A stretch of DNA of 64,000 bases, taken from positions 2,738,501-2,802,500 of the forward strand of contig OZ059900.1 of the NCBI GenBank assembly GCA_964057225.1, read 5' to 3'. Below the pieces are notes generated by a model. The model did no database searches, had not been told where the DNA came from, and saw only the letters and a list, made by a program, of their open reading frames with translations. Position numbers and translations under genes: made by a program. This document shows, one piece after another, positions 21,221-35,833 of this stretch (its first letter is position 1; each line of letters begins with the position of its first letter). This DNA is from Auanema rhodensis. Lineage: Eukaryota; Nematoda; Chromadorea; Rhabditida; Rhabditidae.

Positions 21221-23307
21221 AATACACGAAATAAGTTTATTTTTACGAGTTTGCACTGATATTTATTCATTTTGATCAAAAAAGGTCGAAAATAGAAAGA
21301 ATTTTTGAAATTTCCGAGTTTTGAGTCTAATTTGGCTAAATCGCTCATATATATGATCAAAAGCATAGTTTTATTGTCTATGACAACAAAAGTCATCAAT
21401 TAAACGCTAGTGATGTTTAAATACTGAATTTCGCTCAAATAGCATTACTACACTAAGTATGGTCGTTTTTATGACTTTAACACCATATACTCACCGATTT
21501 TTGGTACAAAATCTGTAATACTCGTAAATTTTGATCATATTCGTTAAGATTTGAGAATCAAACATACAATACACAAAATCAGTCTATTTTTATGAGCTTG
21601 CACTGATATATATTCATTTTGATCAAAAAAGGTCGAAAATAGAAAGAATTTTTGAAATTTACGAGTTTTGAGTCTAATTTGGCTAAATCGCTCATATATA
21701 TGATCAGAAGCATAGTTTTATTGTCTATGACAACAAAAGTCATTAGTTAAACACTAATGATGTTTAAATCACTAAATTTCGCTCAAATAGCATTACTACA
21801 CTAAGTATGGTCGTTTTTATGCCTTTAACACCATATACTCACCGATTTTTGGTACAAAATCTGTAATACTCGTAAATTTTGATCATATTCGTTAAGATTT
21901 GAGAATCAAACATACAATACACAAAATCAGTCTATTTTTATGAGCTTGCACTGATATATATTCATTTTGATCGAAAAAGGTCGAAAATAGAAAGAATTTT
22001 TGAAATTTCCGAGTTTTGAGTCTAATTTGGCTAAATCGCTCATATATATGATCAAAAGCATAGTTTTACTGTCTATGATAACAAAAGTCTTCAAATATAC
22101 ACTAATAATGATTAAATCACTGAATTTCAGTCAAATAGCATTACTACACTAAGTATGGTCGTTTTTATGCCTTTAACACCATATACTCACCGATTTTTGG
22201 TACAAAATCTGTAATACTCGTAAATTTTGATCATATTCGTTAAGATTTGAAAATCAAACACACAATAAACAAAATCAGTCTATTTTTATGAGTTTGCACT
22301 GATATATATTCATTTTGATCAAAAAAGGTCGAAAATAGAAAGAATTTTTGAATTTTCCGAGTTTTGAGTCCAATTGGGCTAAATCGCTCATATATATGAT
22401 CAAAAGCATAGTTTTACTGTCTATGATAACAAAAGTCTTCAAATATACACTAATAATGATTTAATCACTGAATTTCACTCAAATAGCATTACTACACTAA
22501 GTATGGTCGTTTTTATGCCTTTAACACCATATACTCACCGATTTTTGGTACAAAATCTGTGATACTCGTAAATTTTGATCATATTCGGTGAGATTCGAGG
22601 ATCGAACACACAATACACGAAATAAGTTTATTTTTACGAGTTTGCACTGATATTTATTCATTTTTATCAAAAAAGGTCGAAAATAGAAAGAATTTTTGAA
22701 ATTTCCGAGTTTTGAGTCTAATTTGGCTAAATCGCTCATATATATGATCAAATGCATAGTTTTACTGTCTATGATAACAAAAGTCTTCAAATATACACTA
22801 ATAATGTGTAAATCACTGAATTTCACTCAAACAGCTTTACTACACTAAGTATGGTCGTTTTTATGCCTTTAACACCATATACTCACCGATTTTTGGTACA
22901 AAATCTGTAATACTCGTAAATTTTGATCATATTCGTTAAGATTTGAGAATCAAACATACAATACACAAAATCAGTCTATTTTTATAAGCTTGCACTGATA
23001 TATATTCATTTTGATCAAAAAAGGTCGAAAATAGAAAGAATTTTTGAAATTTACGAGTTTTGAGTCTAATTTGGCTAAATCGCTCATATATATGATCAAA
23101 AGCATAGTTTTACTGTCTATGATAACAAAAGTCTTCAAATATACACTAATAATGATTTAATCACTGAATTTCACTCAAATAGCATTACTACACTAAGTAT
23201 GGTCGTTTTTATGCCTTTAACACCATATACTCACCGATTTTTGGTACAAAATCTGTAATACTTGTAAATTTTGATCATATTTGTTAAGATTCGAGAATCA
23301 AACACAT
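21221..23307. repeat. HOR segment P1-P2-P4-P5-P6-P7
   Basis: Monomers at 21221, 21568, 21916, 22264, 22612 and 22960. P3 is missing: the P2 here ends with the ACTCG...TTCGTTAAGATTTGAG tail normally carried by P3, which places the crossover in the last third of P2/P3. P4 at 21916 has GATCGAAAAAGG, also seen in the C type. P6 at 22612 has CAAACAGCTTTAC, shared with 24352 and 25396. Confidence 0.86.
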
Positions 23308-24351
23308 AATACACGAAATAAGTCTATTTTTATGAGTTTGCACTGATATTTATTCATTTTGATCAAAAAAGGTCGAAAGTAGAAAGAATTTTTGAATTTT
23401 CCGAGTTTTGAGTCCAATTGGGCTAAATCGCTCATATATATGATCAAAAGCATAGTTTTACTGTCTATGATAACAAAAGTCTTCAAATATACACTAATAA
23501 TGATTTAATCACTGAATTTCACTCAAATAGCATTACTACACTAAGTATGGTCGTTTTTATGCCTTTAACACCATATACTCACCGATTTTTGGTACAAAAT
23601 CTGTAATACTCGTAAATTTTGATCATATTCGTTAAGATTTGAGAATCAAACATACAATACACAAAATCAGTCTATTTTTATGAGCTTGCACTGATATATA
23701 TTCATTTTGATCAAAAAAGGTCGAAAATAGAAAGAATTTTTGAAATTTCCGAGTTTTGAGTCTAATTTGGCTAAATCGCTCATATATATGATCAAAAGCA
23801 TAGTTTTACTGTCTATGATAACAAAAGTCTTCAAATATACACTAATAATGATTAAATCACTGAATTTCAGTCAAATAGCATTACTACACTAAGTATGGTC
23901 GTTTTTATGCCTTTAACACCATATACTCACCGATTTTTGGTACAAAATCTGTGATACTCGTAAATTTTGATCATATTCGGTGAGATTCGAAGATCGAACA
24001 CACAATACACGAAATAAGTTTATTTTTACGAGTTTGCACTGATATTTATTCATTTTTATCAAAAAAGGTCGAAAATAGAAAGAATTTTTGAAATTTCCGA
24101 GTTTTGAGTCTAATTTGGCTAAATCGCTCATATATATGATCAAAAGCATAGTTTTACTGTCTATGATAACAAAAGTCTTCAAATATACACTAATAATGTG
24201 TAAATCACTGAATTTCACTCAAATAGCTTTACTACACTAAGTATGGTCGTTTTTATGCCTTTAACACCATATACTCACCGATTTTTGGTACAAAATCTGT
24301 AATACTCGTAAATTTTGATCATATTCGTTAAGATTTGAGAATCAAACATAC
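23308..24351. repeat. P3-P4-P6 segment
   Basis: P3 (23308), P4 with P5-type tail (23656), P6 (24004). The P3 has a private-looking GTCGAAAGTAGAAAG that recurs at 33051 in the same P7-P3-P4-P6 context, so the two segments share ancestry about 9.7 kb apart. The P4 tail ends GATTCGAAGATCG, a state repeated at 26440, 29223 and 33399. Confidence 0.85.
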
Positions 24352-26091
24352 AATACACAAAATCAGTCTATTTTTATAAGCTTGCACTGATATATATTCA
24401 TTTTGATCAAAAAAGGTCGAAAATAGAAAGAATTTTTGAAATTTACGAGTTTTGAGTCTAATTTGGCTAAATCGCTCATATATATGATCAGAAGCATAGT
24501 TTTATTGTCTATGATAACAAAAGTCTTCAAATATACACTAATAATGTGTAAATCACTGAATTTCACTCAAACAGCTTTACTACACTAAGTATGGTCGTTT
24601 TTATGCCTTTAACACCATATACTCACCGATTTTTGGTACAAAATCTGTAATACTCGTAAATTTTGATCATATTCGTTAAGATTTGAAAATCAAACACACA
24701 ATAAACAAAATCAGTCTATTTTTATGAGTTTGCACTGATATATATTCATTTTGATCAAAAAAGGTCGAAAATAGAAAGAATTTTTGAATTTTCCGAGTTT
24801 TGAGTCCAATTGGGCTAAATCGCTCATATATATGATCAAAAGCATAGTTTTACTGTCTATGATAACAAAAGTCTTCAAATATACACTAATAATGATTAAA
24901 TCACTGAATTTCACTCAAATAGCATTACTACACTAAGTATGGTCGTTTTTATGCCTTTAACACCATATACTCACCGATTTTTGGTACAAAATCTGTGATA
25001 CTCGTAAATTTTGATCATATTCGGTGAGATTCGAGAATCAAACACACAATACACGAAATAAGTTTATTTTTACGAGTTTGCACTGATATTTATTCATTTT
25101 GATCAAAAAAGGTCGAAAATAGAAAGAATTTTTGAAATTTCCGAGTTTTGAGTCTAATTTGGCTAAATCGCTCATATATATGATCAAAAGCATAGTTTTA
25201 CTGTCTATGATAACAAAAGTCTTCAAATATACACTAATAATGTGTAAATCACTGAATTTCACTCAAATAGCTTTACTACACTAAGTATGGTCGTTTTTAT
25301 GCCTTTAACACCATATACTCACCGATTTTTGGTACAAAATCTGTAATACTCGTAAATTTTGATCATATTCGTTAAGATTTGAGAATCAAACATACAATAC
25401 ACAAAATCAGTCTATTTTTATAAGCTTGCACTGATATATATTCATTTTGATCAAAAAAGGTCGAAAATAGAAAGAATTTTTGAAATTTACGAGTTTTGAG
25501 TCTAATTTGGCTAAATCGCTCATATATATGATCAGAAGCATAGTTTTATTGTCTATGATAACAAAAGTCTTCAAATATACACTAATAATGTGTAAATCAC
25601 TGAATTTCACTCAAACAGCTTTACTACACTAAGTATGGTCGTTTTTATGCCTTTAACACCATATACTCACCGATTTTTGGTACAAAATCTGTAATACTCG
25701 TAAATTTTGATCATATTCGTTAAGATTTGAAAATCAAACACACAATAAACAAAATCAGTCTATTTTTATGAGTTTGCACTGATATATATTCATTTTGATC
25801 AAAAAAGGTCGAAAATAGAAAGAATTTTTGAATTTTCCGAGTTTTGAGTCCAATTGGGCTAAATCGCTCATATATATGATCAAAAGCATAGTTTTACTGT
25901 CTATGATAACAAAAGTCTTCAAATATACACTAATAATGATTAAATCACTGAATTTCACTCAAATAGCATTACTACACTAAGTATGGTCGTTTTTATGCCT
26001 TTAACACCATATACTCACCGATTTTTGGTACAAAATCTGTGATACTCGTAAATTTTGATCATATTCGGTGAGATTCGAGAATCAAACACAC
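24352..26091. repeat. Trimer duplication, 1,044-bp period
   Basis: P7/P2/P6 (24352), 5/8 (24700), P1/P6 (25048), P7/P2/P6 (25396), 5/8 (25744). The triple hybrid has the AAGCTT front, the GATCAGAAGC middle and a TGTGTAAATC tail with CAAACAGCTTTAC, identical at both positions. The P1/P6 junction unit at 25048 joins a P1 front to a P6 tail and is where the duplicated segment was re-joined. Confidence 0.9.
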
Positions 26092-29000
26092 AATACACGA
26101 AATAAGTTTATTTTTACGAGTTTGCACTGATATTTATTCATTTTGATCAAAAAAGGTCGAAAATAGAAAGAATTTTTGAAATTTCCGAGTTTTGAGTCTA
26201 ATTTGGCTAAATCGCTCATATATATGATCAAAAGCATAGTTTTATTGTCTATGACAACAAAAGTCTTCAAATATACACTAATAATGATTTAATCACTGAA
26301 TTTCACTCAAATAGCATTACTACACTAAGTATGGTCGTTTTTATGCCTTTAACACCATATACTCACCGATTTTTGGTACAAAATCTGTAATACTCGTAAA
26401 TTTTGATCATATTCGTTAAGATTTGAGAATCAAACATACAATACACAAAATCAGTCTATTTTTATGAGCTTGCACTGATATATATTCATTTTGATCAAAA
26501 AAGGTCGAAAATAGAAAGAATTTTTGAAATTTCCGAGTTTTGAGTCTAATTTGGCTAAATCGCTCATATATATGATCAAAAGCATAGTTTTACTGTCTAT
26601 GATAACAAAAGTCTTCAAATATACACTAATAATGATTAAATCACTGAATTTCAGTCAAATAGCATTACTACACTAAGTATGGTCGTTTTTATGCCTTTAA
26701 CACCATATACTCACCGATTTTTGGTACAAAATCTGTGATACTCGTAAATTTTGATCATATTCGGTGAGATTCGAAGATCGAACACACAATACACGAAATA
26801 AGTTTATTTTTACGAGTTTGCACTGATATTTATTCATTTTTATCAAAAAAGGTCGAAAATAGAAAGAATTTTTGAAATTTCCGAGTTTTGAGTCTAATTT
26901 GGCTAAATCGCTCATATATATGATCAAAAGCATAGTTTTACTGTCTATGATAACAAAAGTCTTCAAATATACACTAATAATGTGTAAATCACTGAATTTC
27001 ACTCAAATAGCTTTACTACACTAAGTATGGTCGTTTTTATGCCTTTAACACCATATACTCACCGATTTTTGGTACAAAATCTGTAATACTCGTAAATTTT
27101 GATCATATTCGTTAAGATTTGAGAATCAAACATACAATACACAAAATCAGTCTATTTTTATAAGCTTGCACTGATATATATTCATTTTGATCAAAAAAGG
27201 TCGAAAATAGAAAGAATTTTTGAAATTTACGAGTTTTGAGTCTAATTTGGCTAAATCGCTCATATATATGATCAGAAGCATAGTTTTATTGTCTATGACA
27301 ACAAAAGTCATTAGTTAAACACTAATGATGTTTAAATCACTAAATTTCGCTCAAATAGCATTACTACACTAAGTATGGTCGTTTTTATGCCTTTAACACC
27401 ATATACTCACCGATTTTTGGTACAAAATCTGTAATACTCGTAAATTTTGATCATATTCGTTAAGATTTGAAAATCAAACACACAATAAACAAAATCAGTC
27501 TATTTTTATGAGTTTGCACTGATATATATTCATTTTGATCAAAAAAGGTCGAAAATAGAAAGAATTTTTGAATTTTCCGAGTTTTGAGTCCAATTGGGCT
27601 AAATCGCTCATATATATGATCAAAAGCATAGTTTTACTGTCTATGATAACAAAAGTCTTCAAATATACACTAATAATGATTAAATCACTGAATTTCACTC
27701 AAATAGCATTACTACACTAAGTATGGTCGTTTTTATGCCTTTAACACCATATACTCACCGATTTTTGGTACAAAATCTGTGATACTCGTAAATTTTGATC
27801 ATATTCGGTGAGATTCGAGAATCAAACACACAATACACGAAATAAGTTTATTTTTACGAGTTTGCACTGATATTTATTCATTTTGATCAAAAAAGGTCGA
27901 AAATAGAAAGAATTTTTGAAATTTCCGAGTTTTGAGTCTAATTTGGCTAAATCGCTCATATATATGATCAAAAGCATAGTTTTATTGTCTATGACAACAA
28001 AAGTCATCAATTAAACGCTAGTGATGTTTAAATACTGAATTTCGCTCAAATAGCATTACTACACTAAGTATGGTCGTTTTTATGACTTTAACACCATATA
28101 CTCACCGATTTTTGGTACAAAATCTGTAATACTCGTAAATTTTGATCATATTCGTTAAGATTTGAGAATCAAACATACAATACACAAAATCAGTCTATTT
28201 TTATGAGCTTGCACTGATATATATTCATTTTGATCAAAAAAGGTCGAAAATAGAAAGAATTTTTGAAATTTACGAGTTTTGAGTCTAATTTGGCTAAATC
28301 GCTCATATATATGATCAGAAGCATAGTTTTATTGTCTATGACAACAAAAGTCATTAGTTAAACACTAATGATGTTTAAATCACTAAATTTCGCTCAAATA
28401 GCATTACTACACTAAGTATGGTCGTTTTTATGCCTTTAACACCATATACTCACCGATTTTTGGTACAAAATCTGTAATACTTGTAAATTTTGATCATATT
28501 TGTTAAGATTCGAGAATCAAACACATAATACACGAAATAAGTCTATTTTTATGAGTTTGCACTGATATTTATTCATTTTGATCAAAAAAGGTCGAAAATA
28601 GAAAGAATTTTTGAATTTTCCGAGTTTTGAGTCCAATTGGGCTAAATCGCTCATATATATGATCAAAAGCATAGTTTTACTGTCTATGATAACAAAAGTC
28701 TTCAAATATACACTAATAATGATTAAATCACTGAATTTCACTCAAATAGCATTACTACACTAAGTATGGTCGTTTTTATGCCTTTAACACCATATACTCA
28801 CCGATTTTTGGTACAAAATCTGTAATACTCGTAAATTTTGATCATATTCGTTAAGATTTGAGAATCAAACACACAATACACGAAATAAGTTTATTTTTAC
28901 GAGTTTGCACTGATATTTATTCATTTTGATCAAAAAAGGTCGAAAATAGAAAGAATTTTTGAAATTTCCGAGTTTTGAGTCTAATTTGGCTAAATCGCTC

Positions 29001-30614
29001 ATATATATGATCAAAAGCATAGTTTTATTGTCTATGACAACAAAAGTCTTCAAATATACACTAATAATGATTTAATCACTGAATTTCACTCAAATAGCAT
29101 TACTACACTAAGTATGGTCGTTTTTATGCCTTTAACACCATATACTCACCGATTTTTGGTACAAAATCTGTAATACTCGTAAATTTTGATCATATTCGTT
29201 AAGATTCGAGAATCAAACATACAATACACAAAATCAGTCTATTTTTATGAGCTTGCACTGATATATATTCATTTTGATCAAAAAAGGTCGAAAATAGAAA
29301 GAATTTTTGAAATTTCCGAGTTTTGAGTCTAATTTGGCTAAATCGCTCATATATATGATCAAAAGCATAGTTTTACTGTCTATGATAACAAAAGTCTTCA
29401 AATATACACTAATAATGATTAAATCACTGAATTTCAGTCAAATAGCATTACTACACTAAGTATGGTCGTTTTTATGCCTTTAACACCATATACTCACCGA
29501 TTTTTGGTACAAAATCTGTGATACTCGTAAATTTTGATCATATTCGGTGAGATTCGAAGATCGAACACACAATACACGAAATAAGTTTATTTTTACGAGT
29601 TTGCACTGATATTTATTCATTTTTATCAAAAAAGGTCGAAAATAGAAAGAATTTTTGAAATTTCCGAGTTTTGAGTCTAATTTGGCTAAATCGCTCATAT
29701 ATATGATCAAAAGCATAGTTTTACTGTCTATGATAACAAAAGTCTTCAAATATACACTAATAATGTGTAAATCACTGAATTTCACTCAAATAGCTTTACT
29801 ACACTAAGTATGGTCGTTTTTATGCCTTTAACACCATATACTCACCGATTTTTGGTACAAAATCTGTAATACTCGTAAATTTTGATCATATTCGTTAAGA
29901 TTTGAGAATCAAACATACAATACACAAAATCAGTCTATTTTTATAAGCTTGCACTGATATATATTCATTTTGATCAAAAAAGGTCGAAAATAGAAAGAAT
30001 TTTTGAAATTTACGAGTTTTGAGTCTAATTTGGCTAAATCGCTCATATATATGATCAGAAGCATAGTTTTATTGTCTATGACAACAAAAGTCATTAGTTA
30101 AACACTAATGATGTTTAAATCACTAAATTTCGCTCAAATAGCATTACTACACTAAGTATGGTCGTTTTTATGCCTTTAACACCATATACTCACCGATTTT
30201 TGGTACAAAATCTGTAATACTCGTAAATTTTGATCATATTCGTTAAGATTTGAAAATCAAACACACAATAAACAAAATCAGTCTATTTTTATGAGTTTGC
30301 ACTGATATATATTCATTTTGATCAAAAAAGGTCGAAAATAGAAAGAATTTTTGAATTTTCCGAGTTTTGAGTCCAATTGGGCTAAATCGCTCATATATAT
30401 GATCAAAAGCATAGTTTTACTGTCTATGATAACAAAAGTCTTCAAATATACACTAATAATGATTAAATCACTGAATTTCACTCAAATAGCATTACTACAC
30501 TAAGTATGGTCGTTTTTATGCCTTTAACACCATATACTCACCGATTTTTGGTACAAAATCTGTGATACTCGTAAATTTTGATCATATTCGGTGAGATTCG
30601 AGAATCAAACACAC
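26092..30614. repeat. Domain III 8-mer HOR, 2,783-bp period
   Basis: Order P1/P3 (26092), P4/5 (26440), P6 (26788), P7/P2 (27136), 5/8 (27484), P1 (27832), P2 (28179), P3-like (28527), then P1/P3 again (28875), P4/5 (29223), P6 (29571), P7/P2 (29919), 5/8 (30267). All equivalents are 2,783 bp apart. The P1/P3 unit (P1 front and middle, TCTTCAAATATACAC tail) is unique to this pair. Confidence 0.9.
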
Positions 30615-33600
30615 AATACACGAAATAAGTTTATTTTTACGAGTTTGCACTGATATTTATTCATTTTGATCAAAAAAGGTCGAAAATAGAAAGAATTTTT
30701 GAAATTTCCGAGTTTTGAGTCTAATTTGGCTAAATCGCTCATATATATGATCAAAAGCATAGTTTTATTGTCTATGACAACAAAAGTCATCAATTAAACG
30801 CTAGTGATGTTTAAATACTGAATTTCGCTCAAATAGCATTACTACACTAAGTATGGTCGTTTTTATGACTTTAACACCATATACTCACCGATTTTTGGTA
30901 CAAAATCTGTAATACTCGTAAATTTTGATCATATTCGTTAAGATTTGAGAATCAAACATACAATACACAAAATCAGTCTATTTTTATGAGCTTGCACTGA
31001 TATATATTCATTTTGATCAAAAAAGGTCGAAAATAGAAAGAATTTTTGAAATTTACGAGTTTTGAGTCTAATTTGGCTAAATCGCTCATATATATGATCA
31101 GAAGCATAGTTTTATTGTCTATGACAACAAAAGTCATTAGTTAAACACTAATGATGTTTAAATCACTAAATTTCGCTCAAATAGCATTACTACACTAAGT
31201 ATGGTCGTTTTTATGCCTTTAACACCATATACTCACCGATTTTTGGTACAAAATCTGTAATACTTGTAAATTTTGATCATATTTGTTAAGATTCGAGAAT
31301 CAAACACATAATACACGAAATAAGTCTATTTTTATGAGTTTGCACTGATATTTATTCATTTTGATCAAAAAAGGTCGAAAATAGAAAGAATTTTTGAATT
31401 TTCCGAGTTTTGAGTCCAATTGGGCTAAATCGCTCATATATATGATCAAAAGCATAGTTTTACTGTCTATGATAACAAAAGTCTTCAAATATACACTAAT
31501 AATGATTTAATCACTGAATTTCACTCAAATAGCATTACTACACTAAGTATGGTCCTTTTTTATGCCTTTAACACCATATACTCACCGATTTTTGGTACAA
31601 AATCTGTAATACTCGTAAATTTTGATCATATTCGTTAAGATTTGAGAATCAAACATACAATACACAAAATCAGTCTATTTTTATGAGCTTGCACTGATAT
31701 ATATTCATTTTGATCAAAAAAGGTCGAAAATAGAAAGAATTTTTGAAATTTCCGAGTTTTGAGTCTAATTTGGCTAAATCGCTCATATATATGATCAAAA
31801 GCATAGTTTTACTGTCTATGATAACAAAAGTCTTCAAATATACACTAATAATGATTAAATCACTGAATTTCAGTCAAATAGCATTACTACACTAAGTATG
31901 GTCGTTTTTATGCCTTTAACACCATATACTCACCGATTTTTGGTACAAAATCTGTAATACTCGTAAATTTTGATCATATTCGTTAAGATTTGAACATCAA
32001 ACACACAATAAACAAAATCAGTCTATTTTTATGAGTTTGCACTGATATATATTCATTTTGATCAAAAAAGGTCGAAAATAGAAAGAATTTTTGAATTTTC
32101 CGAGTTTTGAGTCCAATTGGGCTAAATCGCTCATATATATGATCAAAAGCATAGTTTTACTGTCTATGATAACAAAAGTCTTCAAATATACACTAATAAT
32201 GATTTAATCACTGAATTTCACTCAAATAGCATTACTACACTAAGTATGGTCGTTTTTATGCCTTTAACACCATATACTCACCGATTTTTGGTACAAAATC
32301 TGTGATACTCGTAAATTTTGATCATATTCGGTGAGATTCGAGGATCGAACACACAATACACGAAATAAGTTTATTTTTACGAGTTTGCACTGATATTTAT
32401 TCATTTTTATCAAAAAAGGTCGAAAATAGAAAGAATTTTTGAAATTTCCGAGTTTTGAGTCTAATTTGGCTAAATCGCTCATATATATGATCAAATGCAT
32501 AGTTTTACTGTCTATGATAACAAAAGTCTTCAAATATACACTAATAATGTGTAAATCACTGAATTTCACTCAAATAGCTTTACTACACTAAGTATGGTCG
32601 TTTTTATGCCTTTAACACCATATACTCACCGATTTTTGGTACAAAATCTGTAATACTCGTAAATTTTGATCATATTCGTTAAGATTTGAGAATCAAACAT
32701 ACAATACACAAAATCAGTCTATTTTTATAAGCTTGCACTGATATATATTCATTTTGATCAAAAAAGGTCGAAAATAGAAAGAATTTTTGAAATTTACGAG
32801 TTTTGAGTCTAATTTGGCTAAATCGCTCATATATATGATCAAAAGCATAGTTTTACTGTCTATGATAACAAAAGTCTTCAAATATACACTAATAATGATT
32901 TAATCACTGAATTTCACTCAAATAGCATTACTACACTAAGTATGGTCGTTTTTATGCCTTTAACACCATATACTCACCGATTTTTGGTACAAAATCTGTA
33001 ATACTTGTAAATTTTGATCATATTTGTTAAGATTCGAGAATCAAACACATAATACACGAAATAAGTCTATTTTCATGAGTTTGCACTGATATTTATTCAT
33101 TTTGATCAAAAAAGGTCGAAAGTAGAAAGAATTTTTGAATTTTCCGAGTTTTGAGTCCAATTGGGCTAAATCGCTCATATATATGATCAAAAGCATAGTT
33201 TTACTGTCTATGATAACAAAAGTCTTCAAATATACACTAATAATGATTTAATCACTGAATTTCACTCAAATAGCATTACTACACTCAGTATGGTCGTTTT
33301 TATGCCTTTAACACCATATACTCACCGATTTTTGGTACAAAATCTGTAATACTCGTAAATTTTGATCATATTCGTTAAGATTTGAGAATCAAACATACAA
33401 TACACAAAATCAGTCTATTTTTATGAGCTTGCACTGATATATATTCATTTTGATCAAAAAAGGTCGAAAATAGAAAGAATTTTTGAAATTTCCGAGTTTT
33501 GAGTCTAATTTGGCTAAATCGCTCATATATATGATCAAAAGCATAGTTTTACTGTCTATGATAACAAAAGTCTTCAAATATACACTAATAATGATTAAAT

Positions 33601-35138
33601 CACTGAATTTCAGTCAAATAGCATTACTACACTAAGTATGGTCGTTTTTATGCCTTTAACACCATATACTCACCGATTTTTGGTACAAAATCTGTGATAC
33701 TCGTAAATTTTGATCATATTCGGTGAGATTCGAAGATCGAACACACAATACACGAAATAAGTTTATTTTTACGAGTTTGCACTGATATTTATTCATTTTT
33801 ATCAAAAAAGGTCGAAAATAGAAAGAATTTTTGAAATTTCCGAGTTTTGAGTCTAATTTGGCTAAATCGCTCATATATATGATCAAAAGCATAGTTTTAC
33901 TGTCTATGATAACAAAAGTCTTCAAATATACACTAATAATGTGTAAATCACTGAATTTCACTCAAATAGCTTTACTACACTAAGTATGGTCGTTTTTATG
34001 CCTTTAACACCATATACTCACCGATTTTTGGTACAAAATCTGTAATACTCGTAAATTTTGATCATATTTGTTAAGATTTGAGAATCAAACATACAATACA
34101 CAAAATCGGTCTATTTTTATAAGCTTGCACTGATATATATTCATTTTGATCAAAAAAGGTCGAAAATAGAAAGAATTTTTGAAATTTACGAGTTTTGAGT
34201 CTAATTTGGCTAAATCGCTCATATATATGATCAGAAGCATAGTTTTATTGTCTATGACAACAAAAGTCATTAGTTAAACACTAATGATGTTTAAATCACT
34301 AAATTTCGCTCAAATAGCATTACTACACTAAGTATGGTCGTTTTTATGCCTTTAACACCATATACTCACCGATTTTTGTTACAAAATCTGTAATACTTGT
34401 AAATTTTGATCATATTTGTTAAGATTCGAGAATCAAACACATAATACACGAAATAAGTCTATTTTTATGAGTTTGCACTGATATTTATTCATTTTGATCA
34501 AAAAAGGTCGAAAATAGAAAGAATTTTTGAATTTTCCGAGTTTTGAGTCCAATTGGGCTAAATCGCTCATATATATGATCAAAAGCATAGTTTTACTGTC
34601 TATGATAACAAAAGTCTTCAAATATACACTAATAATGATTTAATCACTGAATTTCACTCAAATAGCATTACTACACTAAGTATGGTCGTTTTTATGCCTT
34701 TAACACCATATACTCACCGATTTTTGGTACAAAATCTGTAATACTCGTAAATTTTGATCATATTCGTTAAGATTTGAGAATCAAACATACAATACACAAA
34801 ATCAGTCTATTTTTATGAGCTTGCACTGATATATATTCATTTTGATCAAAAAAGGTCGAAAATAGAAAGAATTTTTGAAATTTCCGAGTTTTGAGTCCAA
34901 TTGGGCTAAATCGCTCATATATATGATCAAAAGCATAGTTTTACTGTCTATGATAACAAAAGTCTTCAAATATACACTAATAATGATTAAATCACTGAAT
35001 TTCACTCAAATAGCATTACTACACTAAGTATGGTCGTTTTTATGCCTTTAACACCATATACTCACCGATTTTTGGTACAAAATCTGTGATACTCGTAAAT
35101 TTTGATCATATTCGGTGAGATTCGAGAATCAAACACAC
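30615..35138. repeat. 13-mer segment, 4,524 bp
   Basis: P1 (30615), P2 (30962), P3 (31310), P4 (31659), P5 (32007), P6 (32355), P7 (32703), P3 (33051), P4 (33399), P6 (33747), P7/P2 (34095), P3 (34443), 4/8 (34791). The first seven recapitulate domain I order. Private bases: GAACATCAAAC near 31993, TTTTCATGAG near 33071, CACTCAGTATGG near 33284, TTTTTGTTACAAAATC near 34374. Confidence 0.86.
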
Positions 35139-35833
35139 AATACACGAAATAAGTTTATTTTTACGAGTTTGCACTGATATTTATTCATTTTGATCAAAAA
35201 AGGTCGAAAATAGAAAGAATTTTTGAAATTTCCGAGTTTTGAGTCTAATTTGGCTAAATCGCTCATATATATGATCAAAAGCATAGTTTTATTGTCTATG
35301 ACAACAAAAGTCATCAATTAAACGCTAGTGATGTTTAAATACTGAATTTCGCTCAAATAGCATTACTACACTAAGTATGGTCGTTTTTATGCCTTTAACA
35401 CCATATACTCACCGATTTTTGGTACAAAATCTGTAATACTCGTAAATTTTGATCATATTCGTTAAGATTTGAGAATCAAACATACAATACACAAAATCAG
35501 TCTATTTTTATGAGCTTGCACTGATATATATTCATTTTGATCAAAAAAGGTCGAAAATAGAAAGAATTTTTGAAATTTACGAGTTTTGAGTCTAATTTGG
35601 CTAAATCGCTCATATATATGATCAGAAGCATAGTTTTATTGTCTATGACAACAAAAGTCATTAGTTAAACACTAATGATGTTTAAATCACTAAATTTCGC
35701 TCAAATAGCATTACTACACTAAGTATGGTCGTTTTTATGCCTTTAACACCATATACTCACCGATTTTTGGTACAAAATCTGTAATACTCGTAAATTTTGA
35801 TCATATCCGTTAAGATTTGAGAATCAAACATAC
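35139..35833. repeat. Terminal P1-P2 of domain III
   Basis: P1 (35139) with TTATGCCTTTAAC rather than the usual P1 TTATGACTTTAAC, then P2 (35486) whose tail is ACTCG...ATATCCGTTAAGATTTGAG. The ATATCCG state recurs only at the 39659 and 40006 junctions, so it marks entry into domain IV. Confidence 0.84.

Larger units (their letters stand above)
18787..35833. repeat. Domain III: rearranged P-type HORs
   Basis: Forty-nine monomers (55th to 103rd in the window) of P-type and P-type hybrids. The order is less regular than in domain I, with trimer, 8-mer and 13-mer periods. P1 occurs at 21221, 27832, 30615 and 35139, giving segments of 6,611, 2,783 and 4,524 bp. The domain ends after P1-P2 at 35139-35833, where Y monomers with GATCATATCCG junctions begin. 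Confidence 0.85.
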
